DNA of 64,000 nt from Lachnospiraceae bacterium (lineage in GTDB: Bacteria; Bacillota; Clostridia; Lachnospirales; Lachnospiraceae): assembly GCA_015057035.1 (NCBI GenBank), contig SVFC01000005.1, positions 1 through 64,000 of the forward strand. Direction: 5' to 3'. The notes under the pieces are model-generated. The model saw only the letters and a list, made by a program, of their open reading frames with translations. It had not been told where the DNA came from and ran no database searches. Below are positions 45,335-53,623 of this stretch, one piece after another; the stretch's first letter is position 1; each line of letters begins with the position of its first letter. The position numbers were made by a program, and so were the translations under genes.

Positions 45335-47214
45335 TGAAAAATTTTGAAGAATTAAGTACAAAGATTTGCGCCTGTGAAGAAGCCTTAAATAGCAAGCTTG
45401 ACGGCTCAAATGGAAAACGTGCCATTTTATTATGTGGTGGTACAGGTTGTATTTCATCGAACTCTCTGGAAATCAAAGACAAATTCCAGCAGATGATTGA
45501 TGAAAAAGAGATGAATGATAAAGTAACTGTTAATATCGTAGGTTGCTTTGGTTTCTGTTCTCAGGGACCATTCGTAAAAATCTATCCAGAAGATACCCTT
45601 TATCGTCTTGTACAGCTTGAAGACGTAGAAGAAATCTTTGAAAAAGATATTATCGGTGGCGAAATCGTAGAACGTCTTCTTTATGTTGATCCAGCAACAC
45701 AGGAAAAGGTTGTAAAACAGGAAGACATTAACTTCTATAAGAAGCAGAAGAGAATTGCTTTACATGGCTGTGGTGTTATTAACCCAGAAAATATTGATGA
45801 AGCAATGGGTAAAGGCGCATTTGTTGGTTTAAAACGCGCATTATCTATGACCCAGCAGGAAGTATTAGATGAAATCTTAGCTTCTGGTCTTCGTGGACGA
45901 GGAGGCGGTGGCTTCCCAGCTGGTCGTAAATGGTCTTTTGCTTATGCAACAGAAGCGGACCAGAAATATGTAGTATGTAATGGTGACGAAGGTGACCCAG
46001 GTGCATTCATGGACCGTTCCATCTTAGAAGGTAATCCATTTGCAGTAATCGAAGGTATGATGATTGCAGGTTATGCTATTGGTGCATCGGAAGGTTATTT
46101 CTATGTACGTGCAGAATATCCAATCGCTGTAAATCGTTTGAAAAATGCTATTAAACAGATGAACGAAGCAGGCGTTTTAGGTGAAAATATTATGGGATCT
46201 GGATTTAGCTTCCAGGCACATATCCGTCTTGGTGCTGGTGCGTTCGTATGTGGTGAAGAAACAGCCCTTCTTAACTCTATTGAAGGTAAGAGAGGTATGC
46301 CACGTCCACGTCCACCTTTCCCAGCAGTAAAAGGTTTATGGGGCAAGCCAACCATCGTAAATAACGTAGAAACCCTGGCTTGTGTTCCTTATATTTTACG
46401 TGAAGGTTCAGCAGAATTCGCCGCTTGTGGTACAGAAAACTCTAAAGGTACTAAGGTATTCGCATTAGGTGGAAAAGTAAACAACGTTGGTCTTGTAGAA
46501 GTACCAATGGGAACAACACTTCGCGAACTGATTTATGATATCGGTGGCGGTATTCCAAATGGAAAAGAGTTCAAAGCTATTCAGACGGGTGGTCCATCCG
46601 GTGGATGTTTAACAGCAGCTCATTTAGACGAACCAATCGACTTTGACAACTTAGTTGCAAAAGGTTCAATGATGGGTTCTGGTGGTGCTATCGTTATGGA
46701 CGAAGACAACTGTATGGTTGACGTTGCGAAGTTCTATATGGAATTCATCTGCGACGAATCCTGTGGTAAATGTTCTCCATGCCGTATCGGTACTAAGAGA
46801 ATGCTTGAAATCCTTACCCGTATTACAGAAGGTAATGGTACAATGCAGGATTTAGAAGAGTTAGAAGAATTAGGACAAGCAGTTCAGGCGAACTCATTGT
46901 GTGCTCTTGGACAGACAGCTGCAAACCCAATTATTTCTACTCTTAGAAACTTTAGAGATGAATACATTGCTCATATCGTGGACAAGAAGTGTCCTGCTAA
47001 GATTTGTAAGAACCTTATGCGTTACGCAATCGTTCAGGACAACTGTTTTGGTTGTGGTATGTGTGCAAAAATGTGTCCAGCAGACGCAATTGCTCGTACA
47101 GATTATGTTGCACCTGGTAAGAAACTTGCTTCCTTCCAGATTGACCCAGCGAAGTGTCTTAAGTGTGGTGCTTGTATTGAAACATGTAAATTCTCAGCAA
47201 TCGAGAAGCAGTAA
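45334..47214 (+). CDS. hydB: Bifurcating [FeFe] hydrogenase subunit HydB (NuoF-like, NADH- and FMN-binding)
   Basis: A 626-residue flavoprotein. In order: an N-terminal [2Fe-2S] thioredoxin-like domain (LCGGTGCISSNS, VGCFGFCSQGP); the NADH/FMN-binding NuoF core (GLRGRGGGGFPAGRKW near 186 and NGDEGDPGAFMDR near 216); SLBB region; the [4Fe-4S] motif CGKCSPCRIGTKRM near 478; and a C-terminal double [4Fe-4S] ferredoxin (CFGCGMCAKMCP, CLKCGACIETC). In such complexes NADH and reduced ferredoxin are used together to make H2, or the reverse. Confidence 0.95.
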   Translation: MKNFEELSTKICACEEALNSKLDGSNGKRAILLCGGTGCISSNSLEIKDKFQQMIDEKEMNDKVTVNIVGCFGFCSQGPFVKIYPEDTLYRLVQLEDVEEIFEKDIIGGEIVERLLYVDPATQEKVVKQEDINFYKKQKRIALHGCGVINPENIDEAMGKGAFVGLKRALSMTQQEVLDEILASGLRGRGGGGFPAGRKWSFAYATEADQKYVVCNGDEGDPGAFMDRSILEGNPFAVIEGMMIAGYAIGASEGYFYVRAEYPIAVNRLKNAIKQMNEAGVLGENIMGSGFSFQAHIRLGAGAFVCGEETALLNSIEGKRGMPRPRPPFPAVKGLWGKPTIVNNVETLACVPYILREGSAEFAACGTENSKGTKVFALGGKVNNVGLVEVPMGTTLRELIYDIGGGIPNGKEFKAIQTGGPSGGCLTAAHLDEPIDFDNLVAKGSMMGSGGAIVMDEDNCMVDVAKFYMEFICDESCGKCSPCRIGTKRMLEILTRITEGNGTMQDLEELEELGQAVQANSLCALGQTAANPIISTLRNFRDEYIAHIVDKKCPAKICKNLMRYAIVQDNCFGCGMCAKMCPADAIARTDYVAPGKKLASFQIDPAKCLKCGACIETCKFSAIEKQ

Positions 47215-47230
47215 TTAGGAGGGCAGTCAA

Positions 47231-48997
47231 ATGGCAAAAATTAATATTAAAATTGAAGGTGTCTCCTATCAGGTAGAAGAAGGATTAACTATCCTTGAAG
47301 CTGCAAAAGCATGTGGATACGAGATTCCATCATTATGTGCATTTAATCACGGGGAATGTTCTAACGGTTCCTGCCGTGTATGTTTAGTAGAAGTAACTGG
47401 TGCAAGAGGTCTTGTGGCTTCCTGTGTTAATCCAGTAAGCGAAGGTATGGATATTCATATTTCCACACCAAAAGCAACAGAAGCACGTCGTGCATCTGTA
47501 GAATTATTGTTATCAAACCACAACCAGAATTGTCAGCAGTGTGACAAAAATGGTCAGTGTGAACTTTTACATGTTGCATCCTTAACAGGTGCTCGTGAAG
47601 GCCGTTATCAGGGCGTAAAAACACCTACTACCATTGATGAATTAACACCATCCATCATCCGCGATACTTCAAAATGTATCCTTTGCGGACGTTGTGTAGC
47701 AAGATGTGAAAATGCTCACGGCTTAGGAATCCTTGGGTTCCAGAACCGTGGATTTAAGACCATCGTTGGACCAGCAGAAGACCGTTCTTTTGCAGATTCA
47801 CCATGTATCCTCTGTGGACAGTGTGTAAGCGTATGTCCAACAGGTGCTTTAATGGAAAAATCAGAAATCGGCAAGGTTGACGCTGCATTCAAAGCTGGAA
47901 AACACGTTATCGTTCAGACAGCACCAGCAGTTCGTGCAGCCCTTGGCGAAGAATTTGGCCTTCCAATTGGTACACCAGTAACAGGCAAGATGGTAGCCGC
48001 ATTAAAGAGACTTGGTTTCCACAAAGTATACGATACCAACTTTGCTGCAGACCTTACTATTATGGAAGAAGGAACAGAACTTCTTGGAAGAATCCAGAAC
48101 AATGGCGTACTTCCAATGATTACTTCTTGTTCTCCAGGATGGGTAAACTACGCAGAATACAATTACAGTGATTTGTTAGATCATCTTTCAACCTGTAAAT
48201 CGCCACACCAGATGCAGGGTGCAATCATTAAATCTTACTATGCAGAAAAGAATGACATTGATCCAAAAGATATCTTTGTAGTATCTATCATGCCATGTAC
48301 TGCTAAGAAAGATGAAAAAGAACGTGAACAGATGCAGGTAGAAGGTATTAAGGACGTTGATGCAGTTCTTACCACCCGTGAACTTGCTCGTATGATTAAA
48401 CGTGCTGGTATTCTTTTCAATCGTCTTCCAGATGAAGAATTTGATCAGGACCTTATGGGTGAATACACAGGTGCTGGTGTTATCTTCGGTGTAACTGGTG
48501 GTGTTATGGAAGCAGCACTTCGTACTGTATACTATGTTTTAACTGGAACAGAACACGAAGCAATCAAATTTGAACAGGTTCGTGGTTTTGAAGGAATCCG
48601 TGAAGCATCTCTCGATATTAACGGAACAGTAGTAAACGTAGCAATTGCACACGGTATGAAGAATGCCAAAGTATTACTGGATGATATCCGTGCAGGAAAA
48701 TCAAAATATCACTTCATCGAAATTATGGGATGTCCTGGTGGATGTATCGCCGGCGGTGGCCAGCCATACGTAAGAAGCTGCTTCTTGCCAAATGAATCTG
48801 ATGACATCATGGACACCTACAAAGAGAAGAGAGCAAAAGCATTATATAGTGAAGACGAAAGACAGGTATTACGTCAGTCACACAACAATCCACAGATTAA
48901 AGCACTTTATGATGACTTCCTTGGAAAACCAAACTCTCATAAAGCACACAAACTCTTACATACACATTACAATGCAAGAGTTGGGTTTAATGACTAG
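47231..48997 (+). CDS. hydA: [FeFe] hydrogenase catalytic subunit HydA (group A, NADH/ferredoxin-linked)
   Basis: A 588-residue hydrogenase. N-terminal [2Fe-2S] domain (CAFNHGECSNGSCRVC), the His-Cys [4Fe-4S] site (HNQNCQQCDKNGQCELLH), two [4Fe-4S] ferredoxin motifs (CILCGRCVARC and CILCGQCVSVCP), then the H-cluster domain: L1 TSCSPGW (C300-S301), L2 MPCTAKKDE and L3 EIMGCPGGCIAGGGQP, and the small-subunit-like tail (HNNPQIKALYDDFLGKP). L1 has Ser where CpI has the second Cys. It forms the trimeric enzyme with HydB and HydC. Confidence 0.95.
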   Translation: MAKINIKIEGVSYQVEEGLTILEAAKACGYEIPSLCAFNHGECSNGSCRVCLVEVTGARGLVASCVNPVSEGMDIHISTPKATEARRASVELLLSNHNQNCQQCDKNGQCELLHVASLTGAREGRYQGVKTPTTIDELTPSIIRDTSKCILCGRCVARCENAHGLGILGFQNRGFKTIVGPAEDRSFADSPCILCGQCVSVCPTGALMEKSEIGKVDAAFKAGKHVIVQTAPAVRAALGEEFGLPIGTPVTGKMVAALKRLGFHKVYDTNFAADLTIMEEGTELLGRIQNNGVLPMITSCSPGWVNYAEYNYSDLLDHLSTCKSPHQMQGAIIKSYYAEKNDIDPKDIFVVSIMPCTAKKDEKEREQMQVEGIKDVDAVLTTRELARMIKRAGILFNRLPDEEFDQDLMGEYTGAGVIFGVTGGVMEAALRTVYYVLTGTEHEAIKFEQVRGFEGIREASLDINGTVVNVAIAHGMKNAKVLLDDIRAGKSKYHFIEIMGCPGGCIAGGGQPYVRSCFLPNESDDIMDTYKEKRAKALYSEDERQVLRQSHNNPQIKALYDDFLGKPNSHKAHKLLHTHYNARVGFND

Positions 48998-49056
48998 GAA
49001 TGTGGTTTTGATTTGTTGAGGTTGTATTTGCTGAGCAAATTTAATGAAATGATTTG

Positions 49057-49084
49057 TCAGGGGAACTCAGTTCCCCTGATTTTT
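49057..49084 (+). terminator. Intrinsic terminator after hydA
   Basis: TCAGGGGAA / TTCCCCTGA, 5-base loop, five T. It ends the hydrogenase structural operon and separates it from the maturases. Confidence 0.9.
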
Positions 49085-49184
49085 CTTGAGATATGATTAG
49101 TGTTATTAGTGCTATTATTGTTACTAATATTGCTATTATTGGTTTATTTTTGTGATTTAGGATTTGTGTTTTTTGATTTTGGGA

Positions 49185-49349
49185 TTTTTAGGTACCACAA
49201 AGATGGATTTCCTCTTTATACCTAATAAATTTCTGAATTGATTGCTTTTTAGGCACAGAAAAGGAAAATTTTCCTTGTCATACCTAAAAATGCTGATATG
49301 AATATGATTTCTTAGGTACAGAGTGGTTAATGACGATTTTGGTACCTAA
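49185..49349 (+). repeat. Three tandem palindromic elements (TTAGG...CCTAA)
   Basis: The 386-base gap 48998-49384 holds, after the terminator and an AT-rich run, three similar imperfect palindromes of ~38-45 bases: 49185-49229, 49246-49290 and 49312-49349. Each starts with TTAGGTAC or TTAGGCAC, ends with TACCTAA, and has a different interior. Start-to-start spacing is about 61-63 bases. No coding potential was seen. Each could fold as a hairpin in RNA. Confidence 0.65.
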
Positions 49350-49384
49350 ATTTGAATTTGTAGGGTAGATGGAGGCGCTAGGAT

Positions 49385-49681
49385 ATGCTTTACATAAAGG
49401 CTATTGCAACTAAATTAATAGATGATTCAAACTATCCAGAAATTGTTTTATGCGAATTTATTGATTACAATGGTAAAAAACATGAATTTATTGAAAAGTG
49501 GCCTGTGATTTCGGATAAAGATTTTTCAAATTTTTTTCCAGTAGATTGTGTTATTGGATGCACTATTTTAAAAGAAAATGCTGAATCATATATAGTTAGT
49601 ACACTAGAACCGTGGGACATCGAATCAGAAGAAGACTTAACTGAGTTTGAAATAAGCAAAAGTTTATTGATGAAGATTTAA
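49385..49681 (+). CDS. Small acidic protein of unknown function (98 aa)
   Basis: A 98-residue, Asp/Glu-rich, soluble protein with an aromatic-rich middle (EFIEKWPVISDKDFSNFFPVD) and ISTLEPWDIE-like end (VSTLEPWDIESEEDL). A good RBS (TGGAGG) stands nine or so bases before the ATG, supporting a real gene. It recalls small acidic proteins scattered near polymorphic-toxin immunity genes, but I cannot name a family and no toxin gene is present. It lies alone between the palindrome cluster and hydE. Confidence 0.55.
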   Translation: MLYIKAIATKLIDDSNYPEIVLCEFIDYNGKKHEFIEKWPVISDKDFSNFFPVDCVIGCTILKENAESYIVSTLEPWDIESEEDLTEFEISKSLLMKI

Positions 49682-49725
49682 GAAACTTCCAATTTATATA
49701 CATAAATTAAAAAAAGGAAAGAACA

Positions 49726-50766
49726 ATGTCATATCAAGAAGTAGTAAAAGAAGTACGAGAAAAACAGAATATTGATCTAGCACAGCTTCGCCTTCTTCTT
49801 GGTGAGACAACAAAAGAGAACATCGAATATCTCTATAAAAATGCCAGAGAAGTAGCAGATGAAATCTATGGAAAGCGCGTTTTCAAACGCGGCCTTATTG
49901 AATTCACCAACTATTGCAAAAACGACTGTTATTACTGCGGAATTCGCAGAAGTAACGCAACCACGGAACGATATCGTCTAGAAAAAGAAACGATTCTAGA
50001 TTGTTGTAAAAAGGGTTATGACCTTGGTTATCGAACCTTTGTATTACAAGGCGGCGAAGATGGATATTTTACAGATGAGAGAATTTGTGAGATTGTAAGT
50101 GCAATACATAAAGAGTATCCAGACTGTGCAATTACCTTATCCATTGGTGAAAAATCAAAGGAAAGCTACCAGAAGTATTTTGAGGCAGGAGCAAACAGAT
50201 ATCTGTTAAGACACGAGACTGCTAATAATGAGCATTATAAAATGCTTCATCCAGGATATTTAAGTCTCAAAAAAAGAAAACAGTGCTTATGGGATTTAAA
50301 GGAAATAGGCTATCAGGTAGGCTGTGGGTTTATGGTTGGTTCTCCTTATCAGACCATAGAAACACTCTACGAAGACCTACAATTCATTAAGGAATTAGAA
50401 CCGCATATGGTGGGCATTGGACCGTTTATTCCACAACGGGAAACACCATTTGCAAAAGAAACTGCTGGAACTTTGGATATGACCTTAAAATTGTTAGCAA
50501 TTATCAGGCTCATTCATCCACACGTATTGCTTCCAGCGACAACAGCTCTTGGAACCATTCATGAGAATGGTCGCGAATTGGGTGTTTTGGCAGGAGCAAA
50601 TGTTATAATGCCAAATTTATCTCCAGCGGATGTCCGTGATAAGTACAAACTGTATGATAATAAGGCTTGTACTGGTGATGAGGCAGTAGAAGGAGATAAA
50701 AACCTTAGGTTACGTATGGAACAGATCGGGTATGAACTCGTGTGTGACAGAGGGGATTTCCAATAA
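49726..50766 (+). CDS. hydE: [FeFe] hydrogenase maturase HydE (radical SAM)
   Basis: A 346-residue radical-SAM enzyme that helps make the bridging dithiolate ligand of the H-cluster. The cluster motif is FTNYCKNDCYYCGIRRSN (CxxxCxxC) near residue 63; later parts include LQGGEDGYFTD, LRHETAN and VGSPYQT, as in HydE/BioB-like barrels. RBS AAAGGAAAG. It begins the maturation operon hydE-hydG-hydF. Confidence 0.93.
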   Translation: MSYQEVVKEVREKQNIDLAQLRLLLGETTKENIEYLYKNAREVADEIYGKRVFKRGLIEFTNYCKNDCYYCGIRRSNATTERYRLEKETILDCCKKGYDLGYRTFVLQGGEDGYFTDERICEIVSAIHKEYPDCAITLSIGEKSKESYQKYFEAGANRYLLRHETANNEHYKMLHPGYLSLKKRKQCLWDLKEIGYQVGCGFMVGSPYQTIETLYEDLQFIKELEPHMVGIGPFIPQRETPFAKETAGTLDMTLKLLAIIRLIHPHVLLPATTALGTIHENGRELGVLAGANVIMPNLSPADVRDKYKLYDNKACTGDEAVEGDKNLRLRMEQIGYELVCDRGDFQ

Positions 50767-50835
50767 ATTAAGAAAACTAGTACAGACTATGAGATATAGT
50801 AGGTGTAAATATAAAATAGAGAAAAGAGTAATAAA

Positions 50836-52257
50836 ATGTACGACGTAAAATCATTAAAAGCAGAAGAATTTATTTCAGATGAAGAAATTTTAGGCACTTT
50901 GGCATATGCAGATGCCAACAAAGACAATGTGGAACTGATTGATTCCATCTTGAATAAAGCAAGAGAACGAAAAGGCTTAAATCATAGAGAAGCATCCGTA
51001 CTTCTTGCTTGTGATATGGAAGATAAAATTCAGGAAATGTATGCTTTGGCAAAACAGATTAAAGAGGATTACTACGGAAACCGTATTGTAATGTTCGCAC
51101 CATTGTATTTGTCCAATTATTGCGTGAATGGCTGTGTTTATTGTCCATATCACCTGAAAAATAAGCATATTGCACGTAAAAAACTTACTCAGGAAGAAGT
51201 GGCAAAGGAAGTTATCGCTTTGCAGGATATGGGACACAAGCGTCTTGCTATTGAAGCGGGAGAGGATCCTGTAAATAACCCAATTGAGTATATTTTAGAG
51301 TGTATTAATACAATTTATAGCATTAAGCATAAAAATGGCGCTATTCGCCGTGTAAATGTGAATATTGCTGCCACAACCGTAGAGAATTATCGTAAACTGC
51401 ACGATGCGGGCATTGGAACTTATATTTTGTTTCAGGAAACCTATAACAAAAAGAGCTACGAAGAACTTCATCCAACTGGACCAAAACACGACTACGCATA
51501 CCATACAGAGGCTATGGATCGTGCTATGGAAGGTGGAATTGATGACGTAGGTTTGGGCGTTTTATTTGGATTGGAATTATATCGCTACGAATTTGCAGGT
51601 CTTTTAATGCACGCAGAACACTTAGAAGCAGTGCATGGCGTTGGACCACATACCATAAGTGTTCCAAGATTAAAACGTGCAGATGATATTGATCCAGATA
51701 CTTTTGATAATGGTATTGATGACGATACTTTTGCAAAAATCTGTGCATTGATTCGTATTTCTGTGCCATACACAGGCATGATTATCTCTACAAGAGAATC
51801 TCAGGCAGTTCGTGAAAAGGTATTGCCATTGGGCGTTTCTCAGCTTAGTGGTGCTTCTAAAACCAGCGTAGGTGGTTACGCAGAGCCAGAAACTGAAGAA
51901 GAGATAACCAGTGCGCAGTTTGATGTCAGCGATAACAGAACTTTGGACGAAGTAGTAAACTGGTTAATTAAAATGGGCCATATCCCAAGCTTCTGTACGG
52001 CATGTTATCGTGAAGGCAGAACCGGTGACCGCTTTATGACCCTCTGCAAAAATATGCAGATCTTAAACTGCTGTCATCCAAATGCTTTGATGACACTTAA
52101 GGAATATTTAGAGGACTATGCTAGTCCAGAAACAAAGGAAATCGGTGGGAAATTAATTGAGCAGGAGTTGGAAAAAATTCCAAATCCAAAGGTAAAGGCC
52201 ACTGCAACGGAGTATATTCATAACATTGCGGATGGAAAGAGAGATTTCCGATTCTAA
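50836..52257 (+). CDS. hydG: [FeFe] hydrogenase maturase HydG (radical SAM tyrosine lyase)
   Basis: A 473-residue enzyme that cleaves tyrosine to give the CO and CN ligands of the H-cluster. The radical-SAM motif is NYCVNGCVYCPYH near residue 97 (CxxxCxxC), followed by EAGEDP near 140. The C-terminal second-cluster site is present: FCTACYREGRTGDRFM plus a Cys near 405 (TLCKNM). RBS is weak (AGAGTAATAAA) before ATG 50836. Confidence 0.94.
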   Translation: MYDVKSLKAEEFISDEEILGTLAYADANKDNVELIDSILNKARERKGLNHREASVLLACDMEDKIQEMYALAKQIKEDYYGNRIVMFAPLYLSNYCVNGCVYCPYHLKNKHIARKKLTQEEVAKEVIALQDMGHKRLAIEAGEDPVNNPIEYILECINTIYSIKHKNGAIRRVNVNIAATTVENYRKLHDAGIGTYILFQETYNKKSYEELHPTGPKHDYAYHTEAMDRAMEGGIDDVGLGVLFGLELYRYEFAGLLMHAEHLEAVHGVGPHTISVPRLKRADDIDPDTFDNGIDDDTFAKICALIRISVPYTGMIISTRESQAVREKVLPLGVSQLSGASKTSVGGYAEPETEEEITSAQFDVSDNRTLDEVVNWLIKMGHIPSFCTACYREGRTGDRFMTLCKNMQILNCCHPNALMTLKEYLEDYASPETKEIGGKLIEQELEKIPNPKVKATATEYIHNIADGKRDFRF

Positions 52258-52301
52258 GTAAATGTAAAAATGAGACAAACATATTATGAGCGAGGTGTCA
52301 A

Positions 52302-53561
52302 ATGAGTTTAAACCAGACCCCAAGTGCCAACAGATTACATATCGGGATTTTTGGAAAAGTAAATAGCGGAAAATCAACACTTATCAATGCTTTTACAGGG
52401 CAGGATGTGTCCATTGTATCTGATATTGCTGGAACAACCACAGATGTGGTAACCAAGGCAATGGAGATTGCGCCACTCGGACCATGTGTGCTCATTGATA
52501 CAGCGGGCTTTGATGATACCACAATGCTTGGAGAGGCTCGTAAAGAGAAAACACGACTTGCGGCTGAGAAATGCGATATTGCGGTACTTCTTTTTGCAGA
52601 AACTTCAATCAATGTCACGGCAGAAGATGATTTATCCTATGAAAAAGAATGGTACTCTTATTTTGTAAAAAATAAAATACCAGTCCTTGCGGTAGTTAAT
52701 AAAACTGATTTATCGGGTGAAAATATATATGCGGAAAATATTCATGCAGAAAATAGTCAGGTGAATAATAACCTGATAGAAGAAATCAAGAAGATTACCA
52801 AGGAAGAGCCAGTAATTATTAATGCAAAATCTGGAATGGGAATCGACTCCCTAAAAGAAGCCTTAGTAAGAAAAACTCCAGAAGATTTTGAGACAGGCTT
52901 TATTACAGGGAACCTCATCAAAGAAGATGATGTGGTAATGCTGGTAATGCCTCAGGATGCTCAGGCACCAAAGGGAAGACTGATTCTGCCACAGGTGCAG
53001 ACCATCCGTGAACTTCTGGATAGAAAATGCGTAGTGATGTCTGTGACCCCGGATAAAATGTCACAGGCATTAGAACAGTTAAAGAATCCACCAAAACTCA
53101 TTATTACGGATTCCCAGGTGTTTAAGGCCGTGTTTGAATTAAAACCAGAGGAAAGTATGTTGACTTCCTTTTCGGTTTTATTTGCGGCATATAAAGGCGA
53201 TTTGCTTTATTACATAGAAGGTGCGAAGGCAATTGATAGACTTACAGAGACTTCCAAGGTCTTAATTGCAGAATGTTGTACCCACGCACCATTATCTGAG
53301 GATATTGGAAGGGTGAAAATTCCAAATATGCTAAGAAAACGATTTGGAAAGGGATTATTCGTTGATGTGGTTAGTGGAACGGATTTTCCAAAAGATTTGC
53401 GAGAATACGACCTTATCATTCAGTGTGGTGGTTGTATGTTCAACCGAAGATATGTGCTAAGCCGTGTGAATAGAGCCAAGGAACAGGCGGTTCCAATGAC
53501 AAACTATGGTGTGACAATCGCACACATGACAGGAATCTTAGATGACATATCCTATTCATAG
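52302..53561 (+). CDS. hydF: [FeFe] hydrogenase maturation GTPase HydF
   Basis: A 419-residue scaffold that assembles and delivers the diiron subcluster to HydA. N-terminal GTPase: Walker A GIFGKVNSGKSTLINA near residue 14, SDIAGTTTD, DTAGFDD and NKTD. The C-terminal [4Fe-4S] site is visible as CCTHAP near 329 and the CGGC in IIQCGGCMF near 380. RBS GAGGTG before ATG 52302. Confidence 0.94.
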   Translation: MSLNQTPSANRLHIGIFGKVNSGKSTLINAFTGQDVSIVSDIAGTTTDVVTKAMEIAPLGPCVLIDTAGFDDTTMLGEARKEKTRLAAEKCDIAVLLFAETSINVTAEDDLSYEKEWYSYFVKNKIPVLAVVNKTDLSGENIYAENIHAENSQVNNNLIEEIKKITKEEPVIINAKSGMGIDSLKEALVRKTPEDFETGFITGNLIKEDDVVMLVMPQDAQAPKGRLILPQVQTIRELLDRKCVVMSVTPDKMSQALEQLKNPPKLIITDSQVFKAVFELKPEESMLTSFSVLFAAYKGDLLYYIEGAKAIDRLTETSKVLIAECCTHAPLSEDIGRVKIPNMLRKRFGKGLFVDVVSGTDFPKDLREYDLIIQCGGCMFNRRYVLSRVNRAKEQAVPMTNYGVTIAHMTGILDDISYS

Positions 53562-53623
53562 TGTAAAAATAGATTTCAGCAAAAACATATATTAAATAAT
53601 TTTACCAAGCGAGGAAGAAGATT

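Noticed and set aside
49185-49349. The regularly spaced repeats after hydA as a CRISPR array
   Set aside because: Only three units, each an imperfect palindrome with a variable interior and matching ends. There are no identical repeats with unique spacers and no cas genes.
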